Positions 1 through 7,055 are shown, counted from the stretch's first letter. The stretch: DNA of 14,527 nt from Proteobacteria bacterium UBA6492 (GCA_002436485.1 DJMK01000188.1:1-14527), one strand, 5' to 3'. Numbers and translations are program-made. Notes: generated by a model from the letters alone, not told the origin.

Positions 1-18
1 GATCAAACTCTTCAGTTT
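1..18 (-). rRNA. rrs: 16S rRNA gene, 5' end only (partial)
   Basis: Read on the minus strand, bases 18 to 1 give AAACTGAAGAGTTTGATC. This contains the universal 27F priming region of 16S rRNA (AGAGTTTGATC) and matches the first 18 nucleotides of the mature E. coli molecule with one difference. The rest of the gene lies to the left of the window. The identification is supported independently by the boxA element and the ribosomal-type promoter upstream. The exact mature 5' end at base 18 is inferred by alignment with E. coli. Confidence 0.93.
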
Positions 19-197
19 AAAGTTTGATTGTCACTTTGAGGGTGACAAATCCTTTAGATGAAAAGTATCCTCGCATCAAAATAACTAGCATTTAAAACTA
101 CATGTAGAAATTTGACTTAGGTTACTTACATCGATTTCATTGGCAAACATCGCCTTGTAAAACCGGTGCAAGCACCCACACAAATTATCTGATCAAA

Positions 198-210
198 TTG
201 TTAAAGAGCA
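198..210 (-). promoter_or_regulatory. rrn antitermination boxA
   Basis: On the minus strand this reads TGCTCTTTAACAA, identical to the E. coli rRNA boxA core as I know it. NusB/NusE (S10) and SuhB-type antitermination complexes load on this RNA to prevent Rho-dependent termination in untranslated rRNA operons. Its position, about 180 nt before the mature 16S and just after a boxB-like hairpin, is the classical one. Confidence 0.9.
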
Positions 211-214
211 AAAA

Positions 215-235
215 CCGGCTTAACATTGAAGCCGG
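215..235 (-). promoter_or_regulatory. boxB-like leader hairpin
   Basis: Perfect 7-bp inverted repeat (CCGGCTT / AAGCCGG, arms 215-221 and 229-235) with a 7-nt loop. In the transcript it lies four nucleotides upstream of boxA, the boxB-boxA order seen in enteric rrn leaders. A role in antitermination is inferred from position. The structure is seen directly. Confidence 0.65.
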
Positions 236-247
236 CGCAGACCCACC

Positions 248-277
248 ATTATATAGCTTATAATGGTCCCCAGTAAA
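248..277 (-). promoter_or_regulatory. candidate rrn P2 promoter
   Basis: On the minus strand, a TATAAT (248-253) is preceded by TTTACT (272-277) with an 18-bp spacer. Its location about 90 bp downstream of P1 fits an rrn P2. The -10 is perfect and the -35 moderate. The -10 sits inside a palindrome (245-267) that puts TATAAT on both strands, so the exact -10 hexamer is uncertain. Confidence 0.5.
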
Positions 278-345
278 GCCAAAACTTGTACTTTATGGTA
301 GCTCCGCGCTGTTCCACAGGGAGCTGAGGTCATGCGAAGGCGCGC

Positions 346-373
346 ATTATACGCACCACGGGACCTACGTCAA
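346..373 (-). promoter_or_regulatory. rrn P1 promoter with GC-rich discriminator
   Basis: On the minus strand, TTGACG (368-373) is followed by a 16-bp spacer and TATAAT (346-351). That spacing is the one found in enteric rrn P1 promoters. The -10 is followed directly by a GCGCGCC discriminator, the type that makes rRNA promoters sensitive to ppGpp/DksA and initiating-NTP levels (known for the class, inferred here). The predicted start is near base 338. AT-rich DNA immediately upstream (about 376-405) looks like an UP element. Confidence 0.85.
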
Positions 374-375
374 TA

Positions 376-405
376 GCTTGTCGTAAAAGAAAAAATAATA
401 TTTTT
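376..405 (-). promoter_or_regulatory. UP element of rrn P1
   Basis: An A/T-rich tract with alternating A and T runs lies just upstream of the P1 -35 box on the minus strand. That is the position bound by RNA polymerase alpha C-terminal domains at rRNA promoters. Assignment rests on composition and position only. The tract also contains the only U-rich run downstream of the kinase gene, but no stable hairpin precedes it closely enough to call a terminator. Confidence 0.55.
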
Positions 406-574
406 CATGGGTCAGATTGCGCTGATTTTCAGCTATTTAACGCCCAGACAGGCGGTTTTTTAGCCCACCAGATTCTAACCAGCGTGCTCGAGCCCATTCC
501 CATGACCGAGAGTCGCCCGCGATGTATATTTTTTGACCAGAATTGGTCTATTCAACAGCATATCGCCTGCCCGA
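406..574. other. spacer between kinase stop and rrn promoter
   Basis: No convincing gene is seen in these 169 bases. There are two small inverted repeats, at 421-433 (5-bp arms, loop of 3) and at 441-454 (4-bp arms, loop of 6). The second is followed by six T on the plus strand, where no gene ends. No rho-independent terminator for the minus-strand kinase could be found, so transcription from the kinase could in principle run into the co-directional rRNA operon. Confidence 0.4.
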
Positions 575-3037
575 TTATTGTGGCAGGGTAAAACAAAAAC
601 AGGCGCCCTCGCCTTCCTGGGCTTCTGCCCAGATCCGGCCACCATGCCGATTGATGATGCGCTGCACGGTCGCAAGACCAATGCCACTGCCTTCGAACTC
701 ATCTTCTGTGTGTAGGCGCTGAAAGGGTAGAAATAGCTTGTCTATATATTCCATGTTAAAGCCCGCACCGTTATCACGTAGACAGTAAACGGTTTGCCCA
801 TCCTGAACCTGAGAGAAAAATTCAATCTCTGCGTTATCCGTCAGGCCGGTGTACTTCCAGGCATTGGATACCATGTTATTAACAACCACACTCATAAGAC
901 CTTTGTCCGCATTCAGTAGCAGGCCGGCTTGTATGTTGGTGTTGATTTCGCGCCCCGGGTTGGTTGCAGCAATCTGATCAAAACTTTCTTCAAACATTTT
1001 AGACAGATCAATTTCTTCAGGTTCGAGGTCTTTACGAGACACTCGGGACAACAACAACAAATCATCAATCAAGTTGCTCATCTTCTTGCTGGCTGCAACA
1101 ATCCGATCCAGGTAGGAAATGGCGGTCTCATCCATATCTTCAGCATATTCATCCATCAGGATGTTGCAAAAGCCGTTAACCGAACGAAGTGGCGCTCGTA
1201 AATCATGTGAAACGGAATAGGCAAAGGACTCAAGTTCGCTATTGATTTCCCTGAGCCTGTTTTCAGTCTGCTTGCGTCGTGTTACATCACGCGCAAGCGC
1301 GATCACGCAAGGCTGGTTGCCCATCTCGATCAGACTGATGTTAACTTCAACCGGAAAGGTCGAACCATCTTTTCTTTTATGCGTACCATCAAAGGGTACG
1401 ACCTTGCCTTTTTCTATCTCCGGCCAAAGCCGTTTCAGTTTGTCGGGCTCGGCGCCTTTCTCAATATCGGGTACAGACATCTGTAATAACTCTTGCCGTG
1501 TATAGCCAAGATTGATACAAGCCTGCTGGTTCACATCAATAAATTTTCCATCCAGATTGTGAACAAAAATACCATCCGTAATATTTTCAACCAGTGTTCT
1601 GAAACGCTGCTCGCTGCTTTGTAAATCGCGCTGGACATTTTTTCGATCCGTGATATCCAGCCAGCAGCCAATTACTTCTACCGGTGTTTCGTCTGCATCA
1701 CGAATCAAACGCAATTCATCATGTATCCAGCGATAATTACCTGAACCCGCATTGAACCTGTACTCAATGGTACAGTGATTAGTTTGCAGTAATCTTTGAA
1801 TACCCTCCATGACACTGCTTATATCGTCAGCATGTATATTATCCCGTATGAAATCCTCGTTTTTCAGAAAAATATCAGGCTCAATGCCAAATAGTTCGCG
1901 AATGTTTTCACTACAATAAACGGGCAAAAGTTTGTTACCTTGTAACTTGCATGCATAGATCATCACAGGACTGGATTTTATAAGATATTCAAGTCGCTCC
2001 TGGCTCTCTTTTAATTCCCTGGCACGTTCATCAACCAGTAACTCAAGATGCTGCTTATAATTCTCCAGCTCGTTCACCATCTCGCGCTTTGTGGTGATAT
2101 CACGGGTTATGCCCTCAACCCCGGCAAGTCGGCCATTTGCATCATGATAAAAGCGTGCATTAGTCGATACCCAGACGACATGCCCGTCCTTGTGACGGAG
2201 TGCTGATTCGTAACCGGTGACTATGCCGTTGTTTTGCGTGAGCGCTTCAAGGAACTTTTCCCGGCCATGCTTCTCGACATAAAAACTGGCCAGCGATTTG
2301 CCAAGTAACTCATCCACACGATAGCCAATCAGTTCTTCTGCTGAAGGAGAAAGCATTAACAGGTTACCCGCAGGGTCAGTGCGATAAAACACATCCGGCA
2401 TCTGTTCCAGTACTGCCTGAAGCGCACGTTTAGCCTGTTTTTCAACACGCGCAACAATCGCGGCAATAACGTTTTCATGATTACGTTTTGCCGTAGATAA
2501 CATCACCAGTAAGAACATAATGACCGTGATTCCGAGCACGGTAAAACGCAGATCACCGATGCTGAAAAAACGTATGGCAAGAGGAATAAGTGACGGCACC
2601 AGGAAAAGAATAACGGCATTCCAGTTTGCCGAGAGCACAGACACAGCCCCTGCACTCATTCCGGCGATGATCACAGCAAGCAATGCCTGGTGTGTTACGT
2701 CATCTGCAGGAAACAGAAAATAACTCGCACTTCCCCAGACGAGACCCGCTACCAGAACGCCAGCCAGAAAGTAACTATTCCACCGCTTAAGCCCGTTACT
2801 GTCGAGCTGCAAGCGATGAAAGCGCCAGGTAAGATAAAGACGCACCACGCTGACTACGCTTATCGCCACCAGCCAACTCTCAATCACGATGTGCTCAATA
2901 ACCGGCCATTGAAAATACGCGAGGATGAACGCGTTGATTAATGTCACGCTCAATGACAAATAAGCGCCGGCATACAGATGGCGAGTTTGCTCATCGGCAA
3001 TGAGAACAGATGTCTGATTGTTAGTATCAGTTGCCAT
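575..3037 (-). CDS. membrane sensor histidine kinase with three PAS domains
   Basis: An 820-residue two-component sensor kinase of the inner membrane. Residues ~24-183 form about six hydrophobic segments of an integral sensor region I cannot assign to a named family. Three PAS domains follow (~204-316, ~346-466, ~472-590), each ending in a typical D-[IV]-T PAC edge, with a predicted coiled coil at ~316-350 between the first two. The HisKA domain carries phospho-acceptor H611 in SVSHDLRAPLRS. The ATPase domain shows an N-box (NN 720-721, N725), a G1 box DNGAGF (755-760) and a G2 box GSGIGLAT (783-790). There is no receiver or output domain, so it needs a separate regulator. The catalytic half resembles kinases of the Cph1/phytochrome type but has no GAF or PHY domain. 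The Rcp1-like regulator encoded divergently 543 bp away is the obvious partner (inference). The start codon is preceded by a weak GGA. Confidence 0.9.
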   Translation of the reverse strand: MATDTNNQTSVLIADEQTRHLYAGAYLSLSVTLINAFILAYFQWPVIEHIVIESWLVAISVVSVVRLYLTWRFHRLQLDSNGLKRWNSYFLAGVLVAGLVWGSASYFLFPADDVTHQALLAVIIAGMSAGAVSVLSANWNAVILFLVPSLIPLAIRFFSIGDLRFTVLGITVIMFLLVMLSTAKRNHENVIAAIVARVEKQAKRALQAVLEQMPDVFYRTDPAGNLLMLSPSAEELIGYRVDELLGKSLASFYVEKHGREKFLEALTQNNGIVTGYESALRHKDGHVVWVSTNARFYHDANGRLAGVEGITRDITTKREMVNELENYKQHLELLVDERARELKESQERLEYLIKSSPVMIYACKLQGNKLLPVYCSENIRELFGIEPDIFLKNEDFIRDNIHADDISSVMEGIQRLLQTNHCTIEYRFNAGSGNYRWIHDELRLIRDADETPVEVIGCWLDITDRKNVQRDLQSSEQRFRTLVENITDGIFVHNLDGKFIDVNQQACINLGYTRQELLQMSVPDIEKGAEPDKLKRLWPEIEKGKVVPFDGTHKRKDGSTFPVEVNISLIEMGNQPCVIALARDVTRRKQTENRLREINSELESFAYSVSHDLRAPLRSVNGFCNILMDEYAEDMDETAISYLDRIVAASKKMSNLIDDLLLLSRVSRKDLEPEEIDLSKMFEESFDQIAATNPGREINTNIQAGLLLNADKGLMSVVVNNMVSNAWKYTGLTDNAEIEFFSQVQDGQTVYCLRDNGAGFNMEYIDKLFLPFQRLHTEDEFEGSGIGLATVQRIINRHGGRIWAEAQEGEGACFCFTLPQ

Positions 3038-3316
3038 AAATAGTCCAGACCCGTTATTACCGGATATTAAGGATCGGTTTTACTAGCACGTATTCCACCA
3101 GCGTTGTGCAGGGGTAAGACCGATCATCATATTGCATGGAAAACCTCGCCTGGCAGGTATAACAATCTGCAGGGGCATTTTAATTTTAGTGGTCAATAGT
3201 CCCTCCCCTGCCATTCTGGCCAAAATCTGACCTTACCTTGAATAATGCCTTTTCTTTTCTATCATTCCATAATAGCCTTTATGTGGGCCCATTTTTAGAT
3301 TCTGGATTTACCAATT
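3038..3316. promoter_or_regulatory. divergent kinase/regulator control region
   Basis: This 279-bp gene-free region separates the minus-strand kinase from the plus-strand small gene and regulator, so both promoters should lie here. I could not pick a convincing -35/-10 pair for either direction. It contains the heptamer GCAGGGG three times, at 3108-3114 and 3169-3175 directly and at 3205-3211 inverted. The last two could form a long-loop hairpin or a regulator binding site. Confidence 0.4.
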
Positions 3317-3547
3317 ATGCAAGAACGGGAAGCGAGATTGCTATTTCGGTCAAATGACCTGGTCGATGCAAAAATAGAACAAACTGATGATCAAAAAGCA
3401 TGGTTAATCCGCTTTGTAGATAAAAATAATTACTCCCACCACCTCGAATCGAAGCGCTCTCCTGATCCACGGCACTTCAAGACATCCGATGCGGCGTTGC
3501 GATGTTGCCTGCGAATCGGTTTCAGGCAGGTTGAAGTAAACATCTAA
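3317..3547 (+). CDS. small unknown protein, stand-alone copy of the regulator's N-terminal domain
   Basis: A 76-residue soluble protein without signal peptide or membrane segment. I do not recognise a named family. Residues 3-76 align without any gap to residues 3-76 of the next protein (23 of 74 identical by my count). The match is strongest in WLI (29-31) and in FKTSDAAL (54-61), followed by a conserved C, a G and a V-x-[IL] strand. The pattern suggests a compact alpha/beta fold with strands at ~16-33, a helix at ~57-68 and a last strand at ~71-76. It carries several extra charged and Cys residues (two adjacent Cys at 64-65). It ends 32 bp before the regulator, so the two are probably co-transcribed. 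It arose most simply by tandem duplication of the domain. A role as binding partner or competitor of the regulator is inference. The ribosome binding site is weak. Confidence 0.75.
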   Translation: MQEREARLLFRSNDLVDAKIEQTDDQKAWLIRFVDKNNYSHHLESKRSPDPRHFKTSDAALRCCLRIGFRQVEVNI

Positions 3548-3579
3548 CTTTAACACGACAAGAAAAAGCCACTCACACT

Positions 3580-4296
3580 ATGAACGAAAAAGATGTCAAA
3601 TTACTGTCCGGTGCCGGTCACTGGCGAAGTGCCACGGTCAAGTATGCGCCCGCAGAGCAAAGCTGGCTCATCGAACTCAATGCCGTGGAAAATGACGAAC
3701 AACACATACTTACCCTCAAATCGGGCACGCCGCGCTTTTTCAAAACATCGGATGCCGCCCTGAACTGGTGCCGCGATAGTGGCATCAAGAAAATTACTGT
3801 AAAACTGCATAAATTACCCCTTGCCCAGGATGCTGACAGCAAAACCGCAAGCGTTTTACTGATCGAGGATGATGCAAATGATATCGAACTGACGCTCAAG
3901 GCAATCCAGCGACTGGATATTCAATTCGATATGACAGTTTGTCGTGATGGTCAGGAGGCGCTGGATTTTCTGTTTGCGCGAGGCAAATTCAAAAACCGAG
4001 ATACAAGTGAAATTCCGGAACTCATCCTGCTGGATCTCAAGTTACCCAAGCTAAGTGGACACGAGGTACTGCGCTCTATACGCGAAAACCCGGCTAGCCG
4101 TTTTATTCCGGTTGTGATTCTTTCAACCTCAGATGAGGAAATCGATATATCAAAAGGTTATGCGCTGGGTATCAACAGCTATGTGCGCAAGTCAATCGAT
4201 TACGATGCCTTTTGCGATACCATCAAAGAACTGGGCCATTACTGGCTTTGCACCAATAAACCGCCACCAATCGCAATTTCTAAAAACGGGCAGTAG
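3580..4296 (+). CDS. Rcp1-like response regulator with fused unknown N-terminal domain
   Basis: A 238-residue response regulator. Residues 1-~78 are the same unknown domain as the upstream 76-residue protein. After a short linker, residues ~90-225 form a CheY-type receiver with acidic pocket E96/D97/D98, phospho-acceptor D152 in LLDLKLPKLSG, switch residue S182 (or T183) in ILSTSDEE, and K204. The long alpha2-beta3 region and the C-terminal H-Y-W...N.PP ending are typical of the Rcp1 subfamily that pairs with phytochrome-like kinases. The cis-proline that usually follows the conserved Lys is replaced by Ser205. There is no DNA-binding or enzymatic output domain, so output must be by protein-protein contact, possibly through the N-terminal domain, which is unusual in preceding the receiver. 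It is the likely phosphate acceptor of the divergently encoded kinase (inference). Confidence 0.88.
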   Translation: MNEKDVKLLSGAGHWRSATVKYAPAEQSWLIELNAVENDEQHILTLKSGTPRFFKTSDAALNWCRDSGIKKITVKLHKLPLAQDADSKTASVLLIEDDANDIELTLKAIQRLDIQFDMTVCRDGQEALDFLFARGKFKNRDTSEIPELILLDLKLPKLSGHEVLRSIRENPASRFIPVVILSTSDEEIDISKGYALGINSYVRKSIDYDAFCDTIKELGHYWLCTNKPPPIAISKNGQ

Positions 4297-4298
4297 AT

Positions 4299-5498
4299 CT
4301 AGTTAACAGTAACACGTGCGAAACGACGCTTACCCACCTGGTAAATCTGCGTCGTGCCAGCATTGATTGCCAGCCGGGTATCGGAAATCTTTTCGCCGTC
4401 GATTTTTACCGCGCCCTGTTTAATCATACGCATAGCATCTGAAGTGCTACCGACCAGTTGAGCCTCTTTTAACAGGTTGGCAATCGGTATTTGTCCATCC
4501 GCTGCATTTACTGCAACTTCCGGCATGTCATCTGGCATGTCGCCTTTCTGAAAACGCTTAATAAAGTCTTCCCTGGCGCGCGTCGCAGCAGCCTGATCAT
4601 GAAAACGTGCAATGATCTCTTCAGCCAGATCAAACTTTACATCTCGTGGATTTTTACCCTGTTCAATTGCCTGTTTGTAGGTATCGATTTCGCTTTCGGG
4701 TTTGAAGCTAAGCAATTCAAAATAGCGCCACATCAACTCGTCAGAAATCGACATGATCTTGCCAAACATTTCTTCGGGTGCCTCGTGAATGCCAATGTAA
4801 TTGTTCAGGGACTTTGACATCTTTTGTACGCCATCCAAACCTTCAAGGATGGGCATGGTCAATACAACCTGCGGTGACTGGCCATACTGCTTCTGCAGCT
4901 CACGACCTACCAGCAGGTTAAATTTCTGATCGGTGCCACCGAGCTCGACATCTGCCTTCATGGCAACGGAATCGTATCCCTGGATCAGTGGATAGAGAAA
5001 TTCGTGGATCGCAATCGGCTGGCCGCTCTTATAACGCTTGTCGAAATCGTCCCGCTCCAGCATGCGTGCCACGGTGTGCTTTGCCGCCAGTTGTATGAGA
5101 TCGGCCGCATCCATTTCGCCCATCCAGCTGGAATTGAACATGACCAGGGTCTTTTCCGGATCCAGTATCTTAAAGATCTGTTGCTCGTAGGTGCGGGCAT
5201 TCTCGATCACTTCATCACGGGTCAAGGGAGGACGCGTGGAGCTCTTGCCGGTCGGGTCGCCAATCATGCCGGTAAAATCACCAATCAGGAACATGACCTC
5301 GTGACCCAGGTCCTGAAACTGGCGCAATTTGTTAATCAGCACGGTATGCCCAAGGTGGAGATCCGGTGCGGTAGGATCAAACCCTGCCTTTACACGTAAC
5401 GTCTTGTTTAGCTTGAGTTTTTCGATTAACTCCGCCTCGAGCAGAACTTCATCACTGCCCCGGCTAATGAGTTGCAGATTTTCCTCGATGGATGGCAT
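4299..5498 (-). CDS. tyrS: tyrosyl-tRNA synthetase (TyrZ/TyrRS-2 type)
   Basis: A 399-residue class I aminoacyl-tRNA synthetase that charges tRNA-Tyr with tyrosine in the cytoplasm. The Rossmann catalytic domain carries the HIGH signature as HLGH (48-51) in GFDPTAPDLHLGH, the tyrosine-pocket motif GGTDQ (187-191) and KMSKS (226-230). The last ~65 residues form an S4-like RNA-binding domain with the conserved IKQGAVKIDGEK segment. Length and the early GFDPTAPDLH block fit the shorter TyrZ clade rather than E. coli TyrS (424 residues). A GGGA-like ribosome binding site lies just before the ATG. Its stop codon is only 2 bp from the stop of the convergent response-regulator gene. It is transcribed divergently from the M23 peptidase. 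Confidence 0.97.
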   Translation of the reverse strand: MPSIEENLQLISRGSDEVLLEAELIEKLKLNKTLRVKAGFDPTAPDLHLGHTVLINKLRQFQDLGHEVMFLIGDFTGMIGDPTGKSSTRPPLTRDEVIENARTYEQQIFKILDPEKTLVMFNSSWMGEMDAADLIQLAAKHTVARMLERDDFDKRYKSGQPIAIHEFLYPLIQGYDSVAMKADVELGGTDQKFNLLVGRELQKQYGQSPQVVLTMPILEGLDGVQKMSKSLNNYIGIHEAPEEMFGKIMSISDELMWRYFELLSFKPESEIDTYKQAIEQGKNPRDVKFDLAEEIIARFHDQAAATRAREDFIKRFQKGDMPDDMPEVAVNAADGQIPIANLLKEAQLVGSTSDAMRMIKQGAVKIDGEKISDTRLAINAGTTQIYQVGKRRFARVTVN

Positions 5499-5666
5499 AT
5501 CCCGTCTCTTAAGCTGAAAGCGGCGTAGATTACCACACCCCTTCTAATTTGAATAAGCGATACCGTATTAAAAGGCATTTTGTAATATACTGATTTTATG
5601 ACCGAAATTTGACCGTACCACGGTTTAGGGTTATCTTTATAGGACAATAAAATTTCAGGGATTTCC
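5499..5666. promoter_or_regulatory. divergent promoter region tyrS / M23 peptidase
   Basis: A 168-bp region that must hold promoters for both flanking genes. It is A/T-rich with several TATA-like segments (for example around 5582-5598 and 5630-5650). No single -35/-10 pair stands out on either strand. No T-box or other riboswitch structure was recognised upstream of tyrS. Confidence 0.4.
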
Positions 5667-7046
5667 GTGGATTACAACTCTTTCTTAACGCGAGATTTCA
5701 AGAAGCCAGTACAGACTGTGCAACGACGTGGTGCAGTGAGTCTGAACCGGCTGCATATGTTGATGATTGGCTCCAGTGTCGTGGTCATTGCAACCTTGGT
5801 AAGCATCTTTTCGTTGGATGCCAAGGCAACAAGGCATGCCCAGATTCTTAGTAGTAGTCCGCAAAACCAGATCGTCGTACCACTGACCCTGCCCACGTCC
5901 ACGCTTGATACCGCGGTCGAGGAAACGGCGGAACCCAGCATTGAATACCAGTGGCTGGAAACAAAAGTGAAGTCCGGTGATTCGCTTGCAGCCATCTTCA
6001 AAAGAAACCAGCTTGATGCCAACGAACTGCATCGCATCATGAAGTCAGGCAAGGAAATAAAACGCCTGCGCTACATTAAGCCCGGTCAGAACATTCGCAT
6101 ACAACTGGACAGCGATAACTCGATACAGACTCTGCTGTATGACATCAGCAAACTGGAAACCCTGGCCGTGCACCGTGATGGAGACAACTTTATCTCTGCC
6201 TATCATCACAAGGATGTAGACAAACGCATGAACCACGCTGCTGGCGTGATTGACTCATCGCTGTTTGAAGCCGGTCAACAGTCAGGCCTTTCAGTACAGA
6301 TCATCATGGAGCTGGCGCACATCTTTGGTTGGGACGTGGATTTCGCGCTTGATATACGCAAGGGTGATCAGTTCACCGTCATGTATGAAGAACATTTCCT
6401 GGATGGCAACAAGGTCAACGAAGGACCCATCATTGCCGCGGAGTTCATTAACCAGGGCAAGACGCATCGCGCGATTCGATACACAGATGAAAGCGGACGC
6501 AGTGACTATTACTCTCCGGATGGCTTGTCGATGCGTAAGGCCTTTTTACGTACCCCGGTTGATTTCCGCCGTATCAGTTCCCGCTTTGGTAAAAGAAAGC
6601 ATCCGATTCTCAACAGTGTACGCATGCACAAGGGCGTAGACTATGCCGCGCCACGTGGTACACCCATCAAGGCATCCGGTGATGGCAAGGTCATCTTCAA
6701 GGGCAGAAAAGGTGGTTATGGCAATACCATCATCATCAAGCATGGTGGTCGCTACAGCACACTCTACGCACATATGAACGGCTATAAGCGCGGCATGTAC
6801 ACGGGCAAGCGCGTCAAGCAGGGACAAATCATTGGCTATGTTGGTAGCTCCGGTCGTGCCACCGGTCCACATCTGCATTATGAATTTCGCGTAAACGGTG
6901 CACACCGTAATCCGCTGACCATTCGTTTACCCAATGCGCACCCGATCAACAGAAGCTACAAGACTGCGTTTGAATCGCATGCCAAGGCACTGCTAGCACA
7001 ACTTGAAATGCACACCAAAACGACCCTCGCGCTCAACCATCAATAA
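5667..7046 (+). CDS. M23 family peptidoglycan DD-endopeptidase (MepM-like)
   Basis: A 459-residue zinc metallopeptidase expected to cut peptidoglycan cross-links in the periplasm. One membrane anchor (~31-50) follows a basic cytoplasmic N-terminus. Next come an OapA/LysM-like segment (~95-147, KVKSGDSLAAIFKR...PGQNIRI), a middle domain, and the LytM/M23 catalytic domain (~305-420). Its metal and catalytic residues are all present: H321-x3-D325 (HKGVD), H369 and H402-L-H404 (HLH), so it should be active rather than an EnvC/NlpD-type activator. Architecture and length match MepM (YebA). The start is GTG, chosen because AGGG lies six bases ahead. An internal ATG at residue 31 would remove the N-terminal basic region. 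anmK begins 9 bp after the stop, suggesting one transcript for wall cleavage and recycling. Confidence 0.93.
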   Translation: MDYNSFLTRDFKKPVQTVQRRGAVSLNRLHMLMIGSSVVVIATLVSIFSLDAKATRHAQILSSSPQNQIVVPLTLPTSTLDTAVEETAEPSIEYQWLETKVKSGDSLAAIFKRNQLDANELHRIMKSGKEIKRLRYIKPGQNIRIQLDSDNSIQTLLYDISKLETLAVHRDGDNFISAYHHKDVDKRMNHAAGVIDSSLFEAGQQSGLSVQIIMELAHIFGWDVDFALDIRKGDQFTVMYEEHFLDGNKVNEGPIIAAEFINQGKTHRAIRYTDESGRSDYYSPDGLSMRKAFLRTPVDFRRISSRFGKRKHPILNSVRMHKGVDYAAPRGTPIKASGDGKVIFKGRKGGYGNTIIIKHGGRYSTLYAHMNGYKRGMYTGKRVKQGQIIGYVGSSGRATGPHLHYEFRVNGAHRNPLTIRLPNAHPINRSYKTAFESHAKALLAQLEMHTKTTLALNHQ

Positions 7047-7055
7047 CGTCTCGTC

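Larger units (their letters stand above)
19..338 (-). promoter_or_regulatory. rRNA operon leader (5' transcribed spacer)
   Basis: This is the transcribed leader of the minus-strand rrn operon between the P1 start (about base 338) and the mature 16S. It contains a P2 candidate (248-277), a boxB-like hairpin (215-235), boxA (198-210) and, directly before 16S, a perfect 7-bp hairpin (arms 28-34 and 42-48, loop of 7). Bases 21-28 are also complementary to 2-9 inside the mature 16S. An imperfect inverted repeat (arms 300-305 and 320-325) lies between P1 and P2. No protein gene is seen here. Confidence 0.8.

Noticed and set aside
441..461. Hairpin followed by six T on the plus strand, looking like a terminator
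   Set aside because: The stem has only 4 bp and no plus-strand gene ends before it; both neighbouring transcription units run on the minus strand.
475..702. A 75-codon minus-strand frame overlapping the kinase 3' end
   Set aside because: It overlaps the kinase C-terminal ATPase motifs in another frame and has a composition unlike a real protein; no ribosome binding site was seen.
5004..5399. A 131-codon open frame on the plus strand
   Set aside because: It is fully antisense to tyrS, which has all expected motifs in the opposite frame.
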